Shown here: in pieces, positions 54,170 to 64,000 of the stretch
How positions within the stretch are numbered: position 1 is the first letter of the stretch
How the letters are laid out: each line of letters begins with the position of its first letter
DNA from: Isoperla grammatica
Taxonomy: Eukaryota > Arthropoda > Insecta > Plecoptera > Perlodidae
Reading direction: 5' to 3'
Length of the DNA: 64,000 bases
NCBI GenBank assembly: GCA_945910005.1
Contig: OX246747.1
Coordinates: 38,438,190 to 38,502,189, forward strand
Position numbers and translations under genes: made by a program
Notes under the pieces: generated by a model
What the model saw: only the letters and a program-made list of their open reading frames with translations
What the model was told of the DNA's origin: nothing
The model's database searches: none

Positions 54170-57100
54170 TAGATACCACTTGTTGCTAGCTATAGTTTCT
54201 GCAGTCTTTACTGGCAATTCGTTATTTTAGTAATGAGTTATTTCAGTCTTCCTTTAATGCGAGCGTAAGATATTGTGGTAATGAAATGATGTATTTGAAA
54301 ATCTTTCATTATAACAAATATAATGTATATTTAAATTTATATTAAGTAGTTCAGTGAATAAATTGGCATGTGTAATGTAATACGTTTTGAAATCAATTAA
54401 AATAATATTGAATACGTGTCAAATAATGTGTATACAACACGCTACAAATGTAAATCAAAGGTATGAGAACGGAAACCTTACATACTAAAAAAAATATATA
54501 CTCACAATATTATTTAATATGATTGTTATCTTAAATATACTTCATTACAAATATTCCTCAAGCAGTATTTGCAAACCCAAATTGTTTCAGTTATTCACTT
54601 TTTGAGTACGGTATTGTGACAGTACCGATACACTAGCTGCTCCCTTCACCTATATTACATATTAATTATTAATTGTTTTATTGTTTTAATCATTGAGTAG
54701 CAGATTTAAACATATTGTGAAATAGTAATATTGTGAAATAGTTTGAGAGGTGCGTCATAAGCTCTTGCATCCTGTGCAGGACACGCTTTTCAACAACAAT
54801 ACCAAGAAGCCACACTAATAGTCGCCCCAGGGCAGGCCTGAAGAGGTGAGGCTGTGAATAAGGGGATGACTAACAACCCCTTCCACGTCTTCGAAACGAC
54901 CAGAAGCGTGCTGCTACGTCATTTTTAGGCACACGACCCCCTGATACAAAACTAATTGCAAGGCGTCCGTGGACAACAGTAGTGGCCGGACGACAGTAGT
55001 AGAGTGAACAGTAGTGGCCAGTGGGCAGTAGTGGCCAGTGAACAGTAGTGGCCAGTCAGTAACAGTAGCTGGGCAGTCGTGGACAATAATGGTTGGCGAG
55101 TCCGGGGGCAGTCCTCGGGGATGGTTGTGAACAGTTAGTGATGAAAGTGCAATCTGTGTATTCTAATATCCGGACTAACATTTCGAACGTCGTCTTCAAC
55201 ACCAGCCACTTCTTATTTCTACAACAACATCAGCATCATCAACATCGCCATCATCGATCACCAACATAAAGGAATAATAACCATGGTATCGTTAATTTTA
55301 TAATATCTTTGGCCATTGATAATTTTTATGTACTGTATTCTGTATTGTGTTTTGTGTACTGTTTCATCACTCATTTTTGTTTTTAATATAACCGCATAAA
55401 TTTTAACTAATTTAACTTATAATTTAACCACTTTCCCTTTAAAAAACCCAGTCATTTAATTTTAGAATACGATTAGTGCAGTAGTAAGGCCTGTACGGTC
55501 ACAGTATAGCATCATTGAAATACGATTAAAAAACGATAATTTTGCGCACTTTTACAGTTCTATATTATGATTCCAGTTTGAACTACGGGCTAATATTCCG
55601 ACACGTTCATGTAAACTACGTCAGTCACCCTAGACCCAACCAGCCACACATCAGGAAGTGTTCTTGGGTTATAATTACATCTTATATTGTTTATCATTGT
55701 GACGAGGCTACGTAGCAAGAAACTCTACTGTTGCGAAATATGTTAAGTGACGCAACGATATTGTAATTTATAATGACCGCTTAACGTCTTATATTGTCGT
55801 TTTAATAACACGATAATGTATGATTCGATTGATAAATGGATTGTGGTTTTGTAAAAGTTCGTTTGTAAAGGTTGATCAGAGTTGGATGCGGGAATAACTT
55901 CAGTTGGCAGTGGAAGTGTTTCGTGTTTTTTTCTAGCGGAAAGATGATACTTGGTGATACTTGTTTTCTAGAAAACGAAGGTGATTTTCGTTACGAGTCC
56001 AAGATCTTGTAGCTAGACTTGATATTTTCTATTTTCTCTTGGCTTTTCAAACTATAAACAGTGTAAGATAAATTCGTTGCTGAAATTCAATTGAAATTGA
56101 AATTCTATTGAGAAATAAGACCTCGACTAAAATAGATGACGAAGAAATGAATGTGTTTAAACTTGTATACATATAGGGTTTCTTTTTAAATGAGATTAGA
56201 GAACATATTTTTACGTAGGCCTACACAGGGCACTTTCAAAAACTTGTATCTATAGGCATCATACGAATCCTTTTTCAAAACAGAGTTTCTTTTATTACCT
56301 TATAAGAACCTATTATGTATTTGTTTTACATCACATTCACAACAGTTCACTGTCAAATTTACAAATCACGAGATTCAAGTCGCAAACTAAAAAAAAACAA
56401 AAACATAAAGCTAAACTTTACAAAACTAAATAATATAATTACAAGTCGAGCAAATGAAAACAACTTATGGGTTGACTAAATTTCACTTCAATTAAAAACA
56501 AAGTACAAAAACTTCTCACAATCACAAATTCCACAGTTTTTGCCTTCAAAGTAACAAGACTGTCTCGCATCACTAATCCGAAACACGCCACAACTACACG
56601 TCTTGTAACACTTGCAAAAGCTATTTTACAATTTAAATATATCGAAGTTAATTAGATCTAAATGCCAACAATCCACATACTAAGCATCAACGTATGTAAA
56701 TACTTTCAATACTGGATCTTATTTTTATTTCAGTTGCCTTATAAGGAAATATTATTCAACAAAATACCACTTTCGAAATAACTAAAACACCGAGAAATGA
56801 TTACGTTGCCAACATACTAAAAGAAATACATCATTTCTTCCCATTACTCAATGGATCAATAATGTAAATATCTGTATAAACAAGAAAATACTAATTGACC
56901 TTATATTTAAATCAAAGAACTTCATTACTCTAAACATATTATTGATAAACGATTTTGTTAACCAGATTGAAAAAAAACCCGTACTGAATCGTTGAATTTA
57001 AAGTGAAGACATTTCTCATTAAATATCCATAAATTATTTCAGGTCGTTTTATTCAGCATAACGAGTTGGCTAAAGTTATTCTGACATTGGGTAACTTAAC

Positions 57101-57330
57101 CGCAATAATTCTTCCAAGTCCAACGTATAACGTTGCTATTAGCACTGCTTGCCAAAACCTCCCTGTAACCCAACGGTTTATGATCTGACGTGTTGAAAAC
57201 CATCTAAATTGTTGAAAATAAAAATAATATAACATAATTCTCTAAAATAAATAGCTTTTTTAATGGATCCAAAAATGTATTTGCATAAAATATGTTAATA
57301 AAAACAACAAGAAACATTCACATTACGTTA
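54170..57330. other. No gene recognised
   Basis: AT-rich DNA. It contains a short CAGTAGTGGCCAGTG repeat at 54978-55060. The minus frame at 57053-57235 (hydrophobic GRFWQAVLIATLYVGLGRII) has no splice or homology support. Confidence 0.5.
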
Positions 57331-57373
57331 TACAAATGACGTTTATATGTAAAATAAAAACGCAACAAATGAA

Positions 57374-57393
57374 ATGTATGTATGTATGTATGT
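57374..57393. repeat. (ATGT)n microsatellite
   Basis: Five ATGT units. Confidence 0.85.
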
Positions 57394-58600
57394 TCTTTAT
57401 TAACCAGCATGAGCTTTCGCTCTTTACAGTGGCTTTAACAATTTATGGTAATACAGATACAAAAACGAATACAAAACAACACAGTAATGCATTGTTATTT
57501 ATCATATTTATATATACTACTATCATTAATAGTACCTATAAATTACATAAACATAATAATAATAAACCTAGGCTTATAGTAATACTTAAAACAAAAATAT
57601 ATAATACAATAAAAAAAAATACACCATATCGTAATAATAATAATAATAATAATACTAAACTAATACATAAAAGACTGTAGGCCTACGCGGTATTACAATA
57701 CATAAGTTGTCATAATAAGATAAAATACTAATATTAATAAACCTTTATAAATATACATAATAGTAAACATTATTAAAATAAAATAGACATAACAATAATA
57801 ACACAGCAATACACATCAAATTAAATCAAATTAAATAAGAATAAGCATACATTGTCTACCTACTCGATTAGGCAGTCTCACATTTAAAACCGAACACTTT
57901 TTCAAAATTAAATCTCAAGAATGCTACACGAAAGCAAAAATCTGAATCTACAGTACACTGAGGTTTGATAAGCCCTACATACTGAGTGCTAAATGTATCT
58001 TATATGTATTGACTTTTTTTTCAACAATATGAATGTATGAATAAAAATAAGTATACCCAACTGATTATAATATTTTGATACATATTATCATTGTCTTTAG
58101 GGCTTAGCAAACCACAGTGCGCAATGCCACAAGTTTTTCGATTTCAACTCGCATTCTTAAGATATACATAATTTAAAACCAGCAAACCGTGTGCGGTTTT
58201 TCTACTGACAATCTTGTTTGTTTATCCCGCGAAGCGAAGGTTAGACAGCGCATTACAGTCATTACCCGGGTAATATCTGATGGCTCAGGTGCCGATAGTA
58301 TATACTGCAGCGCTGCCCATGTAATTTACGAGCAGCTATCCTGTATGCAAACACTCTTGCCTCCCGATCCGAGATAATAGCGCATACATCACGACATCGT
58401 GTCAGTCTGTCTCTCTAGAGAGTCTACAGGGCTGTGCATCAGAGCCAAGGTCGCCACTGGTGCTTTAATGTTTAATATGTAATAATCCTAATCATAATCT
58501 TTTAAATTTAGATTTTTTTATGAGAAATAAATAAAATATGTACAAGTAGAAATCCCCGCTGTACGGTACAATTCAAGGTTAGTTTGTAAAGGTCTCTCAC
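57394..58600. other. No gene recognised
   Basis: AT-rich with (TAA)n near 57630-57655. Confidence 0.5.
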
Positions 58601-58631
58601 ACCAAGAAGAAAGATAGTGTCAGGGGAGTCA

Positions 58632-58855
58632 GGACCGCCCACAATTAGTTTCCAACTTAACAAATGCGAATCACTAACGTTTTCCCCGATTATCTAGTAC
58701 AATTTGGTTGCGTTAAGTTTTTTGACGAAAACCCGCTTGCACGTTTTCTTGTATGTTACCGTCAAAAAACTTAACGCAACCAAATTGTACTAGATAATTG
58801 GGAAAACCGTTAGTGATTCGCGCTTGTTAAGTTGGAAACTAAATGTGGGCGGTCC
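58632..58855. mobile_element. Palindromic element P1, fuller copy
   Basis: GGACCGCCCACA and TGTGGGCGGTCC ends, with arms of about 100 bp through GCGAATCACTAACG and GTACAATTTGGTTGCG. Related to 9211-9378. Confidence 0.85.
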
Positions 58856-58860
58856 CGGTG

Positions 58861-59150
58861 AATAAATTAATACATAAATTCACATTTAGAGTCTACCCAC
58901 TCAGCAACGAAAATGATTTTCAGTATGGTACTTAATTCATTTAAAGCGACTAAACCAACCCTGTAGGCTCCGAACACCATCAACGAGTGAGCGATAACCA
59001 ATCAAAGATCGATATTTCAAATACGAAACATATGAATCAGTGATTGGACAGTGCGAACACCCGTTGACAAATGTCAGAATCAACAAGGCTGATTCAGAAC
59101 AACTTTGAATTTACTGAGTGCTTTGTTGGTAGGACGGCTCCAAAGTCGCC
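58861..59150 (-). repeat. SINE S1 near full length
   Basis: From the AATAAATTAATACATAAATT tail to GGCTCCAAAGTCGCC. Confidence 0.83.
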
Positions 59151-59393
59151 GGACAAGAAGTGATGGAACTCAATCCTTATTAGAAGTTAAAAACAGTGCC
59201 TGAACCTGGATAATCGACATCATCATCTTTTAAATGTAAAATTTTGTATGACAAATAAATAAAATATGTACAGGTAGGAATCCGTACGGTGCACTTCAGG
59301 ATTAGTTTGTGCCTGATGTACCCTTCTTCAAGACTTCAGGACCTTTCTGCAGGTATATTAGGGTGTTTGGATAGAGCAAGGAATGTCCTAAGG

Positions 59394-60037
59394 CAGGGAT
59401 GCCCAACATACGGCCCGCGGGCCGCATGCGGCCCGCCAAGCCATTTCATCTGGCCCACACCTCCCCAACTATATTTTAGACTTCGCAGCAAAAAATTACC
59501 ATAATTCTTTGGTTTCTACTTTCTACTTCTAGTTTTGTTCTCGGTCAAGCCTAGTGTCTTGAAAGCCGAATGGGGGGGGAAGGGGGTATGATGTTTCTGT
59601 GGCGACATCTGACTTACTAACTGGCGAGGACAATACTGGCACAGATAACAAATGCTACTGGTTAAACAAGTGTCCCCGCATATATTTTTCACCCTTTTAG
59701 TTGTGATCTTGCAAATGCATCAAGACTCAAAGCACAAAAACAAGTGTGATAAAAATGAAGGATTAATTCGAATTGAAAAAGTAAATCTTGTTTCACAGCA
59801 AAGTATGTTTAAAAAGAAGGTAAATAAGAACCAAGCATCTGTCTGCGCTAGTTTTCGTGTTGCACAGTGCACACTTATTAGCAGCAGGGTGGAACACCAT
59901 TTGCTGAGGGGTAATTTGATATAGATATAGAATAACCAGACTTTATACGTGTTTATATATAGTTAAGTTGATGTGGCCCGCCAACATTGATTAATTATGC
60001 TATGTGGCCCACTTCTAAATTATGTTGGGCACCCCTG
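59394..60037 (+). mobile_element. hAT-type element with transposase remnant
   Basis: 644 bp from CAGGGATGCCCAACATA to TATGTTGGGCACCCCTG, between perfect 8-bp duplications TCCTAAGG (59386-59393, 60038-60045). GGCCCGCGGGCC repeats near the left end and GGCCCGCC near the right are typical subterminal motifs. The inner part keeps a transposase-like fragment. Confidence 0.93.
59760..59924 (+). pseudogene. hAT transposase N-terminal remnant (ZBED/GTF2IRD2-like)
   Basis: The plus frame reads LVSQQSMFKKKVNKNQASVC then ASFRVAQCTLISS. A 'QQ..F.....n.a...ASf.va..ia' segment is characteristic of the hAT group that also gave rise to ZBED5- and GTF2IRD2-type host proteins. It ends in a stop at 59922. The catalytic part is missing. 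Confidence 0.5.
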
Positions 60038-60209
60038 TCCTAAGGGGATCTTATATGGGACAATACCGGCATTATGTATGTTTTGTTTGAACTTATAACT
60101 GATGAAAACCCCAGAGAAACTTGTCAGACATTGATTGTAAAACGAATAATGATAACATTACTGAAATCTCAAAAAGAAAATTAGTATCAGTCTTGTTCTC
60201 ACTTTCACG

Positions 60210-61085
60210 TATAATTACCGAGTACACCGACTTGAGCAAACAAACACAAACACGCGCGTACTGAATGTGTTCAGCCCATCAGTCAAGTGCTGCGTGTAAT
60301 TACTCCGAGTACACCGACTTGAGCAAACAAACACTAACACGCGCGTACTGAATGTGTTCAGTCCATCAGTCAAGTGCTGCGTGTAATTACCCCGAGTACA
60401 CCGACTTGAGCAAACAAACACGAACACGCGCGTACTAAATGTGTTCAGCCCATCAGTCAAGTGCTGCGTGTAATTACTCCGAGTACACCGACTTGAGCAA
60501 ACAAACACTAACACGCGCGTACTGAATGTGTTCAGCCCATCAGTCAAGTGCTGCGTGTAATTACTCCGAGTACACCGACTTGAGCAAACAAACACTAACA
60601 CGCGCGTACTGAATGTGTTCAGCCCATCAGTCAAGTGCTGCGTGTAATTACTCCGAGTACACCGACTTGAGCAAACAAACACGAACACGCGCTTACTGAA
60701 TGTGTTCAGCCCATCAGTCAAGTGCTGCGTGTAATTACTCCGAGTACACCGACTTGAGCAAACAAACACGAACACGCGCTTACTGAATGTGTTCAGCCCA
60801 TCAGTCAAGTGCTGCGTGTAATTACTCCGAGTACACCGACTTGAGCAAACAAACACGAACACGCGCTTACTGAATGTGTTCAGCCCATCAGTCAAGTGCT
60901 GCGTGTAATTACTCCGAGTACACCGACTTGAGCAAACAAACACGAACACGCGCTTACTGAATGTGTTCAGCCCATCAGTCAAGTGCTGCGTGTAATTACC
61001 CCGAGTACACCGACTTGAGCAAACAACACTAACACGCGGGTACTAAATGTGTTCAGCCCATCAGTCAAGTGCTGCGTGTAATTAT
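60210..61085. repeat. 87-bp tandem array, 10 units
   Basis: GAGTACACCGACTTGAGCAA recurs every 87 bp from 60220 to 61003. Units fall into types ending GCGCGTACTGAA, GCGCTTACTGAA and CGTACTAAA, with like units grouped. The minus frame of 255 residues exists because 87 is a multiple of three. Confidence 0.97.
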
Positions 61086-61212
61086 GTGGGCCGAGCAACG
61101 CGCAATTGAGTGTGGCTGAAGCAAAAACCAATGTGACGTCACCCGACGCATATTACTGTACTTGCGCGTTGATGACTATTAAATTAACGCATGCCCGAAA
61201 CATTTTGCAAAC

Positions 61213-61265
61213 ACTTCACCGTCTGGGCCCAGAGTGACTCTGCTAATCGTAAGAGGTGACGAAAT
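61213..61265 (+). repeat. Fragment of the 20163-type retroposon
   Basis: TCTGGGCCCAGAGTGACTCT then GCTAATCGTAAGAGGTGACG, as on the minus strand of 20163-20405. Confidence 0.6.
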
Positions 61266-61820
61266 AATGTATACTCCTTTCCTTCTTTGAATATTAGTTC
61301 TCCTACTCGTCCCTTTTCTCCAATAACCCCCTGACGTCATATGAGTATGACCCAGTTGTCGAGTATCTCAAAAAACACATTACCATCTGAATAAAATATG
61401 ATATTAATTGTGTCCCATTTCAGCCCCACCAATGGGGCTAAAACGGGACAGATAGAACATATTCATTATAAAACTGATTTTCAAAGAAGGACAATAATTA
61501 CAAAATTATCTGCGATTAAAACAGACTTTTGGCTATCGTAAAGTGACAATATTGTGTGACACTATTTCAAAGACCTTGGACTCTGTCATGATCAGGGAGT
61601 ATTATAATATCTTTGGTTGTGATCAACTACGGTAGCACGAGCGGCCTTGGCTGGAGCTCTGTATGTATATCCACAAGGCGGTGCCTATGTAAGTATGTAT
61701 ATCCACATGGCGGTGATGTGATGTGAAGCAAAGTGCAAAGAGATCACGATTTGAACACGATTTGATTCACTACATTTACCGTCTTGCGAGATCGGACTTT
61801 GAACAAACACAACCGAACCT
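61266..61820. other. No gene recognised
   Basis: Includes a small ATGTATATCCACA.GGCGGTG duplication near 61661-61713. Confidence 0.5.
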
Positions 61821-61826
61821 TGAGCA

Positions 61827-61850
61827 GGGGGGGGGGGGGGGGGGGGGAGG
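61827..61850. repeat. Poly-G tract of about 20
   Basis: One of the longest G runs in the window. Confidence 0.92.
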
Positions 61851-61994
61851 CATGTCACATATAGATCTATCTATGGAGCTCAAGTGGTTCTTGATTCGGA
61901 AGACATAAGATTAGATTTCCTTAATCAAAACACAGCTAGCAAACTGGAATAAGTCCCACATTTTGAACTTTTTAATTCAGTTTTCGATTCTTTC

Positions 61995-62215
61995 ATGTAG
62001 TCAGAGTCGAATGGAAGAGTTCGCTCGGCCGCGAGAGTCGAAATCACGTCCGTCTAGACCGCAACTCGACGTTTCGACGCTCCCGCACAGATTGAGTGAG
62101 TGCGGTTTGTCAGCTGGCCCGGCCACCGCCGTCTAAAGCTAACCGCAGATCTAGAGTTGCTCTGTCTTCGACTCAGGGTCGCTTTTTGTGCGAAGCTGTT
62201 GTCCTCTCCTCTTAG
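61995..62215. promoter_or_regulatory. CpG-rich patch of unknown role
   Basis: GC- and CpG-rich against an AT-rich background, with GCTCGGCCGCGAGAGTCG and similar. There is no clear exon or core-promoter motif, so it could be an exon, a promoter or transposon sequence. Confidence 0.25.
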
Positions 62216-62654
62216 TCGTGGTTATAGACCGTAGGGTTTATGTAAAAATAGACGCTAAAACGCTTTAAATATCTGTTTTTTAATGAAAGAGCTAAATATT
62301 CAAATTTAAATACTATTTTTAAACAGGTTTCGTGTGGTTCCCTGCTGTAGACTCAATCTTTGAATATTATGCTCTTTTAAAACTTGCTAAAACACAAGGG
62401 AACGATACAAAATATTTCAGATACAGGTGATGAATAAGGTTTGAGATGGTTACTGTCTAAAAGTCCGCTGATGTCTTCATTTTTTGTCCAGAGAGAGTCT
62501 TGCCATTCCAAATTCATTCAATTTATTGAAATTTTCTCGCCCGGAGGCTGTATAATCAATCAATGAATCAATTTATTGTGATTTTCCTGGCCCGTGACAG
62601 GACAGGATGGCCAGTGTAGGGTTATAATGCAAGCTCCGCGCTACCATCGACAGT

Positions 62655-62925
62655 GCGCCTTACCTGTAGCGCGTAGGCAACCCGCGATACACCTTCTCAG
62701 CGCGCCGCACGGCAGCTGCCTCAACCACGCTACCCCTTACTTGCAGCGCGTAGGCAACCACCAGTACACCTTCTCAGCGCGCCGCACGGGAACTGCCTCA
62801 ACCCTGTTACCCCTTACCACAGTGTATGCTCCTTATACTGTGCCCTTACTTGTAGCGCGTAGGCAACCCGCAATACACCTTCTCAGCGCGCCGCGCGAGA
62901 ACTGTCTCAACCCTGCTACCCTTAC
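62655..62925 (+). repeat. About 80-bp tandem repeat, three units
   Basis: TAGCGCGTAGGCAACC and CACCTTCTCAGCGCGCCGC recur three times. A 29-bp insertion separates the second and third. Confidence 0.9.
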
Positions 62926-63000
62926 ATAGCGCTTATGTCGCTGAGTGGAGCGCCTGCAGTATGACTGCCCGCATGACACAGGACAGAGCATTACAGAGTA

Positions 63001-63110
63001 CGTTACAAGTGCTTTGCTTGCTACGTTACAAGTGCTTTGCTTGCTACGTTACAAGTGCTTTGCTTGCTACGTTACAAGTGCTTTGCTTGCTACGTTACAA
63101 GCGCTTTGCT
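63001..63110 (+). repeat. 23-bp minisatellite, five units
   Basis: CGTTACAAGTGCTTTGCTTG at 63001, 63024, 63047, 63070 and 63093. Confidence 0.96.
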
Positions 63111-63119
63111 TCTCACGCT

Positions 63120-63605
63120 GTTGTCACCACGCCTCAATACCAACACATTACAAGTGGTACCGCATTCGACAACTTTGCTAAACTATTTCTTTTGTGCAAC
63201 GAAATCACTACACTTATGAAATCAACGACAAGTGGAGAGAAACATACTTGACGCGTCTTCGTCTTAATAGGAAACACCTGTTAGTGTTTAATCACAATCA
63301 GCATCGCTGATTCAGCTGCGTGATGATACAACACGCAGGCTAGTTAAAACGCTCGTAAACAAGTAGGAAGCTAGGAACCCGTTGAGATAGACAATAGAAA
63401 TAGAAAACCCTACGTCAATGCGCCACTGGAAATATTCGTACAGAGTAACTATTACGACCCTTTTGCTCCTATCTGCATTCATATTGAAAGCGGCGCCCAG
63501 GGCGTAATTTGCCTTGGGCGTCAATTAAACATGTTATTACTACGGGCTACATCCATCGCAGTAAAACATTTACTATCCTAAGATATTATATTCCTTATAA
63601 TCGCA
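63120..63605. other. No gene recognised
   Basis: A hAT-like right end (GCGCCACTG at 63420) has no partner in the window. Confidence 0.45.
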
Positions 63606-63611
63606 AGATAT

Positions 63612-63813
63612 AGTTGAGAAACTGTAAGAATGACGGCCCCCTTCTTATCCCCTCCACAGCTACCCGACCCCCCTCAACTCCGTGAAACAGCAAACTGAAC
63701 AACTGAAACAAACTGATTTTCAGTTACGTATTTCTTTTTGTCAGGGAGTTGAGGGGGTCGGGTAGCTGTGGAGGGAATACGGAGGGGGCCGTCATTCTTA
63801 CAGTTTCTCAACT
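63612..63813. mobile_element. Palindromic MITE T1, TA-flanked
   Basis: Same ends as 24664-24854. Here TA lies on each side of GTTGAGAAACTG..CAGTTTCTCAAC, which fits a Tc1/mariner-type target. Confidence 0.88.
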
Positions 63814-64000
63814 ATACTATAGATGTAATCGTTGATTCCCGCACAGAGGAATAACGCTCACGTACGTCTGCATGCTAAGTGATGGCGATGGTGGATGACT
63901 CGCGCAATGGACAGTAATTACTTCTGAACAATTGGGATTACAACTTGCATGCACGTGAGCGCACTTAAGTGTGCACTCTTTAAGAGTGTAATGAGTGACA

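Noticed and set aside
60215..60982. 255-residue minus-strand open frame
   Set aside because: It lies wholly on an 87-bp tandem array. The frame stays open because 87 is divisible by three, and there is no splice, promoter or homology support.

Overview
This is animal nuclear DNA. It is AT-rich, has almost no long open frames, and is packed with short non-autonomous transposons, SINEs, minisatellites and long poly-G runs. Two nuclear-type tRNA-Ser(GCT) genes with Pol III terminators and spliced exons with GT..AG borders exclude a prokaryote. The prodomain exons read like those of protostome ADAMTS proteins, and the repeat style suggests a marine invertebrate, perhaps an arthropod. I cannot name the species.

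The only protein gene supported with confidence is on the minus strand. Three exons (30349-30182, 25806-25658, 25085-24957) join in frame and encode part of the prodomain of an ADAMTS-type secreted metalloprotease. I did not find the signal-peptide exon or any exon for the protease domain, disintegrin-like domain or thrombospondin repeats. The rest of the gene probably lies beyond base 1 or in exons too short to see. Three or four weaker exon candidates are listed with low confidence.

Layout. 1-5.7 kb: sparse, with an inverted-repeat element, SINE pieces and paired Harbinger-like MITEs. 5.77-11.46 kb: a direct segmental duplication of about 2 kb, each copy with one tRNA-Ser(GCT) gene, in which one MITE is present in one copy and absent from the other. 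12-20 kb: minisatellites and SINEs, with one SINE inserted in another. 21.5-23.1 kb: a hAT element nested in a second hAT element, both with perfect 8-bp target duplications. 24.9-30.4 kb: the ADAMTS exons, whose introns hold another hAT element, a Harbinger MITE, a perfect-looking hairpin and a minisatellite made from a LINE reverse-transcriptase motif that touches a splice donor. 37.9-40.9 kb: a 3-kb foldback element with 332-bp internal repeats. 43-46 kb: promoter-like GC-rich patches next to a 20-unit array of GTCACGTGAC palindromes. 49.6-54.2 kb: four different tandem arrays. 58.6-64 kb: more inverted-repeat elements, a hAT element with a transposase remnant, and an 87-bp satellite-like array.

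Most of the window is a record of repeat activity inside and around the introns of one large gene. Long open frames over tandem arrays (for example 226 and 255 residues) arise because the repeat length is a multiple of three, and I do not call them genes.
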